Shown here: positions 45,748 to 55,200 of the stretch, piece by piece
Layout: each line of letters opens with the position of its first letter
How positions within the stretch are numbered: the first letter of the stretch is position 1
Assembly (NCBI GenBank): GCA_004295005.1
Contig: SHNG01000042.1
Coordinates: 1 to 63,595 of the forward strand
Reading direction: 5' to 3'
DNA length: 63,595 nt
Source: Gammaproteobacteria bacterium
Lineage (GTDB): Bacteria; Pseudomonadota; Gammaproteobacteria; Xanthomonadales; Rhodanobacteraceae
Notes under the pieces: generated by a model
Database searches by the model: none
The model's input: the letters and a program-made list of their open reading frames with translations, nothing else
What the model was told of the DNA's origin: nothing
Program-made: the position numbers and the translations under genes

Positions 45748-46926
45748 ATGTCCAAGGTGCAGGAACCTGCGTTTCGATCCAATGAGCTGAAGCAACCCCA
45801 TCGTCGGCGTTTGCTGGCCCTGGGGGCCGCAGTGATGGCCGCGCCACTGGCAGGCGGCATGTTTTCCGCCGGTGCACAAGCCGGCAAACCGCCGTCGGCA
45901 CCAGCGACGGACGCTTCACAAGCCGCGCCGCCTGCTTCCCGCACGACGCTCGCCAAACGCAAGCTCGGCCCGCTGGAGGTCTCACCCATCGGTCTGGGCT
46001 GCATGGCGATGGCGCCGGGCTTCTACAACCCCGCGCCCGATCACGCGGCGATGGTGCGCCTGATCCGCGACGCGCACGCCATGGGCGTCACCTTCTTCGA
46101 TACGGCCGAGGTCTACGGCCCCTTCATCAGCGAAGAGATCGTCGGCGAGGCGCTGGCACCGATCCGCAACGCGGTGGTGCTGGCGACGAAATTCGGTTTC
46201 AACTACAACGGCAATTCCGTCAGCGGTCGCAACAGCCAGCCTGCGCATATCAAGACGCGGGTCGAAGGCATGCTCAAGCGCCTGCGCACCGATCGCATCG
46301 ACCTGCTCTACCTGCACCGCATGGACCCGAACGTGCCGATTGCCGATATCGCCGGCGCGGTGGGCGAGTTGATCGCGGCGGGCAAGGTGCGTGCCTTCGG
46401 CGTGTCCGAGGTGAACCCGGAAACCCTGCGCGGCGCGCATGCGGTGACGCCGGTGGCAGCCGTGCAGAGCGAATACTCGCTGCTCGAACGCCTGCCGGAG
46501 ATCGCCATGCTCGACACCTGCGCGGAACTCGGCATCGGCTTCGTGCCGTGGGGGCCGACCATGCGCGGACTGCTGGCCGACGGCTTCAATGCCTACAGCC
46601 GCTTTGACTCCCGCGATCGCCGCGCCAGCGTGCCGTTTCTCGCGCCCGCGGCGCTGGAAACGAACATGAAGATCGTGGCACTGGCCCGCGAGTGGGCGCA
46701 GCGCAAGAACGCAACACCGGTACAGATCGCCTTGGCCTGGCTGCTGGCGCAGCGCGATTTCATCGTGCCGATTCCCGGCACCACCAAATGGCCGCATCTG
46801 CGCGAGAACATGGGCGCGCTCGACCTGCGCTTCACAGCCGCCGAACTGGCCGAGTTCCGCAGCGCGCTTGCGGCGCTTCCCATCGTCGGCAACCGCCCCG
46901 CCAGCAAGGCGAAGGAGAACGAATGA
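45748..46926 (+). CDS. Tat-exported aldo/keto reductase
   Basis: A 392-residue protein. Start at ATG 45748, seven bases after GGAG. The N-terminus carries a twin-arginine signal (H-R-R-R-L-L-A-L-G-A-A then a hydrophobic run to A-G-A-Q-A), so the enzyme would be exported folded with its NADP. The AKR domain from about residue 70 has the full tetrad: Asp and Tyr in F-F-D-T-A-E-V-Y-G, Lys in L-A-T-K-F-G-F, His in L-Y-L-H-R-M-D. Closest in pattern to the cytoplasmic AKR at 58168. It overlaps the SnoaL-like gene by 4 bases. Confidence 0.9.
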   Translation: MSKVQEPAFRSNELKQPHRRRLLALGAAVMAAPLAGGMFSAGAQAGKPPSAPATDASQAAPPASRTTLAKRKLGPLEVSPIGLGCMAMAPGFYNPAPDHAAMVRLIRDAHAMGVTFFDTAEVYGPFISEEIVGEALAPIRNAVVLATKFGFNYNGNSVSGRNSQPAHIKTRVEGMLKRLRTDRIDLLYLHRMDPNVPIADIAGAVGELIAAGKVRAFGVSEVNPETLRGAHAVTPVAAVQSEYSLLERLPEIAMLDTCAELGIGFVPWGPTMRGLLADGFNAYSRFDSRDRRASVPFLAPAALETNMKIVALAREWAQRKNATPVQIALAWLLAQRDFIVPIPGTTKWPHLRENMGALDLRFTAAELAEFRSALAALPIVGNRPASKAKENE

Positions 46927-47465
46927 AAATCCCTGCCTTGGCCATCGTCACTGCCACACTCGCGCTGTGCCTGCTTCCGCAAGCTTCCCCTGCCCAGAGC
47001 AAGGCCGAACCCACGCTCAGCCAACGCCTCCAGCAACTTGAAGATCGAGCTGCGCTCAAGACCCTGGTCGATACCTTTTCCAACCTCGCCGACACCAAGT
47101 CGGTGGACGCGCAAGTACTTCTGTTCACCGAGGACGCCAGCGTCGATTCCTGGTCCGAAGGCAAGCAAGTGTCCTCGTTGAAGGGACGCAAGCAGATCGG
47201 CAAGTCGTTCTCCGACTACCTCGCCCTGTTCGATACGGTCTATCACATGAACGGCCAGCAGACCGTCGAGTTGCACGGCGACCGTGCCACCGGCACTTCG
47301 TATTGCCTGGTGGTGCTGATCGGCAAGGAAGGCGACCAGCGCTACCGCAACACCTCAGGCGTGATCTACCGCGACGAATACGTCCGCCGCGACGGCCGCT
47401 GGCTGATTGCAAAGCGCGTCTCCAACTTCAGCTGGCGCAGCCGCGAGGACGTGCCGGGGAGGTGA
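46923..47465 (+). CDS. Exported SnoaL/NTF2-like protein
   Basis: A 180-residue protein with a signal peptide (about 1-24, ending S-P-A-Q-A/S). A SnoaL-type alpha+beta barrel follows, with L-E-D-R-A-A-L-K-T-L-V-D-T-F-S-N-L-A-D, L-F-T-E-D-A-S-V-D-S-W and the closing D-G-R-W-L-I-A-K-R-V. SnoaL-like folds act as isomerases, hydrolases or ligand-binding proteins. Co-translation with the exported AKR suggests it handles the same periplasmic compound. Start at ATG 46923 (ATGA overlap). Confidence 0.85.
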   Translation: MKIPALAIVTATLALCLLPQASPAQSKAEPTLSQRLQQLEDRAALKTLVDTFSNLADTKSVDAQVLLFTEDASVDSWSEGKQVSSLKGRKQIGKSFSDYLALFDTVYHMNGQQTVELHGDRATGTSYCLVVLIGKEGDQRYRNTSGVIYRDEYVRRDGRWLIAKRVSNFSWRSREDVPGR

Positions 47466-47618
47466 GGCCCTGCAGCCCAGGGAAGATCGGACTCCAGTCT
47501 GGGCGCGGACGGGAGTCGGCACTTCCCGTGTTCAGGCGAACCACCGTTCCGGAGTAGTTCCGCTCCGTCGGCCCTCCACCTCGGTGACTTGCAATCCTTG
47601 CGATTCAAACCGACTCTA

Positions 47619-47648
47619 TGCGATCCAGACTATCGTTGTCGGATCGCA
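47619..47648. promoter_or_regulatory. Perfect inverted repeat just before the defence-cassette HTH gene
   Basis: TGCGATCC (47619-47626), 14 bases, GGATCGCA (47641-47648). It ends three bases before the ATG at 47652, so it either is the operator of the HTH protein or forms an RNA hairpin that covers the ribosome-binding site. A related half-site (TTGCGATTC) lies at 47599-47607. Confidence 0.6.
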
Positions 47649-47651
47649 GCC

Positions 47652-47861
47652 ATGACCGCAGAACCTTGGTTGTCCGTAGACCAGATCGCCGAGCATCTGG
47701 GCGTCACTCGCGACTCCATTTACCGCTGGATCGACCGCAAGCACCTGCCGGCGCACCGCGTCGGGCGGCTGTGGAAGTTTCAGCGCGCCGAGGTGGATGA
47801 CTGGGTGCGCGCCGGGGGAGCGGATGAAGCCGAAAAGGTGAGCGACGACCATGGCCGATAG
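47652..47861 (+). CDS. Small excisionase-like helix-turn-helix protein
   Basis: A 69-residue protein of the MerR-like/excisionase HTH_17 type: W-L-S-V-D-Q-I-A-E-H-L-G-V-T-R-D-S-I-Y-R then W-I-D-R-K-H-L-P-A-H-R-V-G-R-L-W-K-F. It probably binds DNA and may regulate the cassette or serve as a targeting subunit. Its last 11 bases overlap the helicase gene. Start at ATG 47652; the preceding region is occupied by an inverted repeat and lacks a strong Shine-Dalgarno. Confidence 0.88.
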   Translation: MTAEPWLSVDQIAEHLGVTRDSIYRWIDRKHLPAHRVGRLWKFQRAEVDDWVRAGGADEAEKVSDDHGR

Positions 47862-50800
47862 CAGCAAGCACCACTCGGGTATCCGTGACAATCACAGCCG
47901 CGGGAAAGTGGCCGAGTTCCTTGCTGACAAGCTCAGCGCCAATAGTCGGCTCTCCGTTGTCTCGGCCTACTTCACCATCTATGCCTACGACGCTCTGGCC
48001 AGCCAACTCGACCAGATCGAGCAACTGCAGTTCCTGTTCGGCGAACCTCGTTTCATCGCCTCACTGGATCCGGACAAGACCGACAAGAAGGCCTTCAAGA
48101 TCGAGGACGAGGGCCTGGAGTTGGCCAATCGCCTGCAGCAAAAAGAAATCGCCCACCGTTGCGCCGCGTGGCTGCGGGACAAGGTTGAAATCCGTTCCAT
48201 CCGCCAAGCCAACCTGCTGCACGGCAAGCTCTATCACATCGATGACGGCCGCCGCGAGCATGCCTTGCTCGGGAGTTCCAACTTCACCCGCCGTGGACTG
48301 GGTGTTTCGGCCACCTCCAACATCGAGCTGAATCTTGTCGTCGATGGCGACCGCGATCGCGCCGATCTCAAGGCCTGGTTCGATGAAATCTGGGCCAACG
48401 ACAAACTGGTGGAGGACGTGAAGGCTGAGGTTCTGCGTTACTTGGAACAGCTTTACGTCAACCACGCGCCGGAATTCGTCTATTTCAAGACGCTCTATCA
48501 CGTCTTCGAGCGTTTTCTTTCCGGGCAGGAAGCAGACGCCGCGCTGTTCGACCAGACCGCCATCATCGACAGCGATATCTGGAAGGCCTTGTTCGACTTC
48601 CAGAAAGACGGCGTCAAGGGGGCCATCCACAAGATCAACACTCACAACGGCTGCATCCTGGCCGACAGCGTGGGCCTGGGCAAAACCTATTCGGCGCTGG
48701 CCGTGATCAAGTACTTCGAGCTGCGCAACCACCGCGTGCTGGTGCTGTGCCCGAAGAAGCTGCGCGACAACTGGACGGTCTATCTCGCCCAGAACAACAG
48801 CGAGCTCAATCCCTTCCTCAAGGATCGTTTCGCCTACACCGTGCTCTCGCACACCGACCTGTCCCGCGACAGCGGCCGCGTGGACGGCGTCGACCTGGCT
48901 ACGCTCAACTGGGGCAACTTCGATCTGGTCGTCATCGACGAATCCCACAACTTCCGCAACAACACCAAGGGCAAGCACGACGAGGACGGCAATCTCATCC
49001 GCAAGAGCCGCTACGAGCGGCTGCTGGACGACATCATCAAGGCAGGTGTCAAGACCAAGGTGATGCTGCTTTCGGCAACACCGGTCAACAACGATCTCAA
49101 GGATCTGCGCAACCAGATCTACTTCGTCACCGAAGGGCGCGACACCGCGTTTGCGCATGGCTTCGGCATCGGCAGCATCAAGGACACGCTTACCGTCGCC
49201 CAGAAAACGTTCATGGAATGGGCCAGGCGCTCCGGCGAACGGGACGCTCGCGATTTGATGGAGCGCCTTTCCGCCGGATTCTTCACCCTGCTGGACGAAC
49301 TCACCATCGCGCGCTCGCGCAAGCACATCCAGAAATACTACAAGGCGTCGATGGCGCAGATCGGCCGGTTCCCGAAGCGCAGGAAGCCGGAATCGGTGTT
49401 CTCGGAAATCGACCTCAAGGGCCGCTTCCTTTCCTACGACAAGTTGAACGACGAGATCGACAACTACCAGCTTGCCATCTTCAAGCCGTCCAAATACGTG
49501 CTTGAAAAGTTCAAGGCGCAGTACGACGACGGTCGCGTGCAGAACTTCAGCCAGGAGAACCGCGAGAAATTCCTGATCGGCATGATGAAGGTGAACTTCC
49601 TCAAGCGTCTGGAAAGCTCGGTGCGCGCCTTCGCCATCACCATGGAGCGCACCGTCGCCAAGATCGAGGATCTGGAAGAACGTCTCAAGCGATTCCAGCA
49701 GCATCAGGCCTCGGCAGCGGAAGACATTCAGCCCGATTTCTTTGCCGAGCCGGGCGAGGAAGATGAAGAGCTGGCCGAGGCCTTCCAGGCCGGCAGCAAG
49801 CTCAAGTACCGCATGGAGCACATGGACGTGGCCGCCTGGCTGGCGGACCTGGCCACCGACAAGCAGCAGCTCTCACTGCTGGCCGACGCCGCCCAGGCGG
49901 TCGATGCCGCGCGTGACGCCAAGTTGGCCGAACTCAAGCGCTTGATCGAGCACAAGGTTCGCCACCCGGGCACCAATGCGCAGGGCGAGGAGAACCGCAA
50001 GGTGATCGTGTTCTGTGCCTTTGCCGATACCGCCGCCTACCTTTACGAAGAACTCGAAACCTGGGCGCGACAGCACCTTGGCATTCATATTGCTCTGGTC
50101 TCGGGCGGCACCCGCCCCAACCGCAGCAGCTTCGGCCAAGCCGAGTTCAGCCGCATCCTCACCAACTTCGCCCCCCGCGCCAAACAGCGCGCAAAGATGA
50201 AGTCGATGCCGCAGGAGGGCGAGATCGACCTGCTCATCGCCACCGATTGCATTTCCGAAGGCCAGAACCTGCAGGACTGCGACTACCTCATCAATTACGA
50301 CATCCACTGGAACCCGGTGCGTATCATCCAGCGTTTCGGCCGCATCGACCGCATCGGCAGCCCGAATCCCGCGATCCAGCTGGTCAATTTCTGGCCCACG
50401 CCCGACCTGAACAAGTACATCAACCTCAAGAACCGCGTCGAAGCCCGCATGGCGCTGGTGGACATCGCCGCCACGGCCGAAGACAACATCCTGCAGGGCG
50501 AAGACCTGGAAGAGCTGATCAAGCAGGATCTGCGCTACCGCGACAAGCAGCTGTTGCGGCTCAAGGACGAAGTGCTGGATCTTGAGGACTTCAACGAGTC
50601 CGTTGCCCTCAACGAATTCACGCTGGATGACTTCCGCATGGAGCTGGCCGCGTACATCGAGGCCAATCGCGAGAAGCTGGAACAGGCACCCTACGGGCTC
50701 TATGCCGTGGTACCACCGCATGCCGAGTACAGCGCCATCAAGCCCGGCATCATCTATTGCCTGAAGCAGCGCATCGACGCCGCCGGCAACGAAACCGTGA

Positions 50801-51177
50801 ACCCGTTGCAGCCGTACTTCCTCGTTTACATCCGTGATGATGGCGAGGTGCGTTACAACTTCACCGCACCCAAGCAGGTGCTGGAACTTTTCCGTGCCGT
50901 TTGCCAGGGCCAGACCGCGCCGCACGCCAAACTATGTGAACTGTTCGATATGGAAACCGGCAACGGGCAGGACATGAGCCGCTACAGCGGCCTTCTTGAA
51001 AAGGCCGTGGCCGCCATTGCCGCGCAGTTCGGCCGCAAGAACGCGGGCAACCTGTTCAGCGGACGCGGCGGCAAGCTGCTTGACTCGAATCAGGCCGTCA
51101 AGGCGACGACCGACTTCGATCTCATCACCTGGCTCGTAATCAAGCAGCCCACGGCCTTGAAAGGCGGCGAGCCATGA
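47851..51177 (+). CDS. PLD-like nuclease fused to SNF2/SF2 helicase (defence cassette)
   Basis: A 1108-residue protein. The N-terminal phospholipase-D-like domain (about 15-190) has H-G-K-L-Y-H (His124, Lys126) and G-S-S-N (141-144), a single HKD-type motif. The SF2 helicase core has Walker A A-D-S-V-G-L-G-K-T (271-279), box II D-E-S-H (363-366), motif III S-A-T-P-V, and in the second RecA-like lobe a motif VI Q-R-F-G-R-I-D-R (827-834). A C-terminal region of about 250 residues follows. The fold suggests an ATP-driven DNA translocase with an attached nuclease or DNA-binding module. Its stop overlaps the DUF1016 gene start (ATGA). Confidence 0.9.
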   Translation: MADSSKHHSGIRDNHSRGKVAEFLADKLSANSRLSVVSAYFTIYAYDALASQLDQIEQLQFLFGEPRFIASLDPDKTDKKAFKIEDEGLELANRLQQKEIAHRCAAWLRDKVEIRSIRQANLLHGKLYHIDDGRREHALLGSSNFTRRGLGVSATSNIELNLVVDGDRDRADLKAWFDEIWANDKLVEDVKAEVLRYLEQLYVNHAPEFVYFKTLYHVFERFLSGQEADAALFDQTAIIDSDIWKALFDFQKDGVKGAIHKINTHNGCILADSVGLGKTYSALAVIKYFELRNHRVLVLCPKKLRDNWTVYLAQNNSELNPFLKDRFAYTVLSHTDLSRDSGRVDGVDLATLNWGNFDLVVIDESHNFRNNTKGKHDEDGNLIRKSRYERLLDDIIKAGVKTKVMLLSATPVNNDLKDLRNQIYFVTEGRDTAFAHGFGIGSIKDTLTVAQKTFMEWARRSGERDARDLMERLSAGFFTLLDELTIARSRKHIQKYYKASMAQIGRFPKRRKPESVFSEIDLKGRFLSYDKLNDEIDNYQLAIFKPSKYVLEKFKAQYDDGRVQNFSQENREKFLIGMMKVNFLKRLESSVRAFAITMERTVAKIEDLEERLKRFQQHQASAAEDIQPDFFAEPGEEDEELAEAFQAGSKLKYRMEHMDVAAWLADLATDKQQLSLLADAAQAVDAARDAKLAELKRLIEHKVRHPGTNAQGEENRKVIVFCAFADTAAYLYEELETWARQHLGIHIALVSGGTRPNRSSFGQAEFSRILTNFAPRAKQRAKMKSMPQEGEIDLLIATDCISEGQNLQDCDYLINYDIHWNPVRIIQRFGRIDRIGSPNPAIQLVNFWPTPDLNKYINLKNRVEARMALVDIAATAEDNILQGEDLEELIKQDLRYRDKQLLRLKDEVLDLEDFNESVALNEFTLDDFRMELAAYIEANREKLEQAPYGLYAVVPPHAEYSAIKPGIIYCLKQRIDAAGNETVNPLQPYFLVYIRDDGEVRYNFTAPKQVLELFRAVCQGQTAPHAKLCELFDMETGNGQDMSRYSGLLEKAVAAIAAQFGRKNAGNLFSGRGGKLLDSNQAVKATTDFDLITWLVIKQPTALKGGEP

Positions 51178-52220
51178 CGGACAAGCGCATCAGCGCACCC
51201 CAGGATCCTGGTTTTGCCGACATCGCGCAGCTCATCGCGGTCGCCAAGCAACGCGCGGTGCAGGCGGTCAACACCGGTTTGATCGAGCTGTATTGGCAGA
51301 TCGGCCAGCGCATCAGCCAGAAGATCGCCGCCGCCGAATGGGGCGATGGCGTGGTGGATGAGCTGGCCCGTTACCTGGCGCAGACCCAGCCGGGGTTGCG
51401 TGGGTTCACCCGATCCAACCTGTTCAGGATGAAGCAGTTTTACGAGACCTATGCCGACAACGAAATTGTCGCGCCACTGGTGCGACAAATTCCTTGGGCG
51501 CACCACCTAATCATTCTTGGGCAAAGCAAGCGCCCCGAAGAGCGTGAGTTCTACCTGAAGCTGGCTGCGCAGGAGAAGTGGAGCAAGCGCGAGCTGGAGC
51601 GCCAGTTCAAGACTGCCCTGTTCGAGCGCACCGTCCTGACCCCGCCAAAAGTGTCGCCGGTGGTGACACAAATGCACCCCGAAGCCGCCAGCATCTTCAA
51701 GGACAGCTATCTGGTGGAGTTCCTCGACCTGCCGCAAGACCATCTGGAAGCCGATCTGCATCGCGGCCTCCTGCTGCGGCTCAAGGATTTTCTGATCGAG
51801 CTGGGGCGCGACTTCTGTTTCGTCGGCAGCCAATATCCGGTGCAGGTTGGCGGGCGCGACTTCGCGCTGGACCTGCTGTTCTTTCATCGCGGCCTGAACA
51901 GTCTGGTCGCCATCGAATTGAAGGTGGGCCGGTTCGAACCGGAGTACCTGGGCAAACTGAACTTCTATCTCGAAGCGCTCGACCGCGACGCCAAAAAATC
52001 GCACGAACAGCCCTCCATCGGCGTGCTGCTGTGCGCCAGCAAGGACGATGAAGTGGTGGAGTACGCGCTCAGCCGCAGCACTTCACCCGCACTGATTGCG
52101 CAGTACCAGACCCAGTTGCCGGACAAGGCTCTGCTGCGCGCCAAGCTGCATGAGTTCTACCTGCAGAACACGCAGGCGCAGGATGAGGAAGCGAATGAAC
52201 AAGCCTGGGAAACAGAATGA
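51174..52220 (+). CDS. DUF1016 (YhcG-type) PD-(D/E)XK nuclease-domain protein
   Basis: A 348-residue protein. The N-terminal DUF1016 helical domain (about 15-170) has Y-W-Q-I-G-Q-R-I, F-T-R-S-N-L-F-R-M-K-Q-F-Y and I-P-W-A-H-H. The C-terminal PD-(D/E)XK nuclease region (about 185-335) has D-F-A-L-D (Asp229/Asp233), then A-I-E-L-K (Glu248, Lys250), preceded by F-V-G-S-Q-Y. The active-site residues look intact. YhcG-like proteins often accompany restriction-type systems. It overlaps both neighbours by 4 bases. Confidence 0.92.
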   Translation: MTDKRISAPQDPGFADIAQLIAVAKQRAVQAVNTGLIELYWQIGQRISQKIAAAEWGDGVVDELARYLAQTQPGLRGFTRSNLFRMKQFYETYADNEIVAPLVRQIPWAHHLIILGQSKRPEEREFYLKLAAQEKWSKRELERQFKTALFERTVLTPPKVSPVVTQMHPEAASIFKDSYLVEFLDLPQDHLEADLHRGLLLRLKDFLIELGRDFCFVGSQYPVQVGGRDFALDLLFFHRGLNSLVAIELKVGRFEPEYLGKLNFYLEALDRDAKKSHEQPSIGVLLCASKDDEVVEYALSRSTSPALIAQYQTQLPDKALLRAKLHEFYLQNTQAQDEEANEQAWETE

Positions 52221-55200
52221 GCACTGACACCGCACTCAAGCAGGCCATCCGGCAGAACGTGCAGGCGTTTGCCGGCACGCCGTTGCGCAAGGCGGCGCTG
52301 TCGTTGTTCGCCACGCTGGGCTACACCTCCAGCCGCACCGTGGAAACCGCCTCGGTTGCCGATTTCCGCGCCCAGTTCGACCCGGACGGCAAGCTGGCGC
52401 ATCCGGCCGCCATGGCGGACGAATGGCGCGCCGGCGAACTGCTGTTCCAGCTCACCGATGAGGAGTTGTCCCGTAACGCCACGCTGTTCAAGGACGATGC
52501 GGTTCGCACCTCGCTGTTGCAGTCGTATGTGTTCATCGCGATCGAACTGGCCGGCACCGACTATGCCCGCGGCAAGCTGGCCGGCATTACCCGGCAGATC
52601 AACCGCATTTTCCCGATGCCGGTCATGGTGCTGTTCAAGATCGGCGGCAAGCTGTCCATCGCCGTCATTAACCGCCGCCTGAACAAGCGCGATGACCACA
52701 AGGACGTGCTGGGCAAGGTCACGCTGATCCAGAACATCGGCATCGACAAGCCGCACCCCGGGCATCTGGACATCCTGGCCTCGTTCTCGCTGACTGAGCT
52801 GACCGAAGGCCGCCGCGTTATCCACAACTTCGATCAGCTGCATACCGCGTGGGAGGACGTGTTCAACGTCGAGTTGCTGAACAAGCGGTTCTACGAGGAG
52901 CTCTCCAACTGGTATTTCTGGGCGCGCCATCAGGTCCGCTTCCCGTCCGACCTGGAGCCAGACGAAGGCACCCGCAATTCCACCAGCGTGATCCGCCTGC
53001 TGACACGCTTGATCTTCTGCTGGTTCCTGAAGGAAAAAGACCTCATTCCCGACCGCCTGTTCGATCAGGCAGAGATGGCCAAGGCGCTCACCACGCTGGG
53101 CGAAGACGACAGCAGCTACTACCGCGCCATTTTGCAGAACCTGTTCTTCGCCACCCTCAACCAGCCGATGAATGCCGGCGGCAGTGAACACCGCAAGTTT
53201 GCGGTGGAGGGCAAGTTCCAGGACAACCGCGCCCAGCACGGGGTCAAGAACCTGTACCGCTATTCCGCCGCATTCGCACAGCCGGATCAGGCGCTGTCAT
53301 TGTTTGAAAACATCCCGTTCCTCAACGGCGGCCTGTTTGCCTGCCTCGACGTGGAAGACGAATCCGGCAAGGTGCAGTACGCCGACGGCTTTTCGCGCAA
53401 CCCCAAGATGCAGCCGCAGGTGCCCAACCGCCTGTTCTTTGCCGAGCCGCATACAGTGGACTTGAGCGGCAAGGACGACTTCGGCGACGCCAAGAAAAAG
53501 AAGGCCAAGGTGCGCGGCCTGCTGCATATCCTCAATGGCTACAAGTTCACCATTGCCGAAAGCACCCCGGTGGAGCAGGAAATCGCGCTGGACCCGGAAA
53601 TGCTGGGCAAGGTGTTCGAAAACCTGCTGGCCAGCTACAACCCCGAAACCGGCGAAAGTGCGCGCCGCCAGACCGGCTCATTCTACACCCCGCGGCCCAT
53701 CGTCGAACACATGGTGGACAGCACGCTCAAGGCCAGCCTGGCCGATGCGCTGTGCCAGCGCTTGCCCGCCACCAGCCGCGAAGACGCGCAGGCCGGGCTG
53801 GACATCCTGTTTGCCTATACCGAGAAGCAGCACGCCTTCAGCCCAGCCGAAAGCCATGCCCTGATTGCGGCCATCGATGCGCTGAACATCCTCGACCCGG
53901 CCTGCGGCTCCGGCGCCTATCCGATGGGCATCCTGCACAAGCTGGTGTTCGTGCTGGGCAAGCTGGACCCCAACAACCAGCAGTGGCACGCACGCCAGAT
54001 CGCCAAGGCCGAAACCATCGAAGACGCGCAGGCGCGTGATTCCGCCATTGCCGCCATCAACGCGGATTTTGCCGACAACGCGCTGGATTATGGCCGCAAG
54101 CTGTATCTGATCGAAAACTGCATCTACGGCGTGGACATCCAGCCCATCGCCATCCAGATCGCCAAGCTACGATTCTTCATTTCGCTGATCTGCGACCAGA
54201 AGACCCACGCCGACAAGGCGCGCAACCTGGGCATCCGCCCATTGCCGAACCTGGAAACCAAGTTCGTGGCCGCCGACAGCCTGTTGGCGCTGGATCCGAC
54301 CGGCAGCAGCGCCAGCATGGCCGACAGCGACCAGATCAAGGCGCTCAAGGTGCAGTTGGCCGGGGTGCGCCACCGTTACTTCTCCGCCCAGTCTCGCGAC
54401 GAGAAAAATCGCCTGCGCAAGCAGGACGACAAGCTGCGCAGGCAGATTCTGGATGCGCTCACCCAGCTCGGCTTCGGCAGCGAGATCGAGCGCCGCCGGG
54501 TGGAATGGAACCCCTACGACCACCACGCCGTGGCCAGCTTCTTCGAGCCGGTCACCATGTTCGGCCCGCGCCTGCAGCAAGGCTTCGATGTGGTGATCGG
54601 CAACCCGCCGTATATCCAGATTCAGAAGTTTGATGCCGCGCATAAACAGGCCTGGCAGGCCCAGCACTACAGCACTTACGCTGCCACGGGCGATGTGTAC
54701 TGCCTGTTCTACGAGCGTGGCGTGCGCCTGCTGAAGGACGGCGGGCAACTCAGCTACATCACCTCCAACAAGTGGATGCGGGCGGGCTACGGTGAGGCGT
54801 TGCGCAAGTTTCTGGCAACGAAGGTGGATACGGTTTCCGTGCTCGACTTTGGCATGGCGCAGAACTTTGGCGCCGCCACCACATACACCTGCATCGTTCA
54901 CGCTATTCAGCGTAAGAGCACAGCCGCTACAAGCGCGTGTTACGTCACCAATGATGTGGCCGCCATGCACGACCCCGGCGCGTATCTTGCCAACAACGCC
55001 GTCACACGCGGTGATTTTGGTGCCGATTCTTGGGTGTTGCTGTCCTCCGAGCGCTACGCCATCAAGCAGGCGGCAGAGGCGCAAGGAGTACCCCTGGAGC
55101 GCTGGCATCTGCAAATCAACTACGGCATCAAGACCGGCTGCAACGAAGCGTTCTATATCACTGAGGCACAGCGCGACGCGTTGATTGCCCAAGACCCCAA

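Noticed and set aside
48061-49821. A 586-codon open frame on the minus strand inside the helicase gene
   Set aside because: Antisense shadow. The plus-strand frame carries the helicase and PLD motifs, and the minus frame resembles no family.
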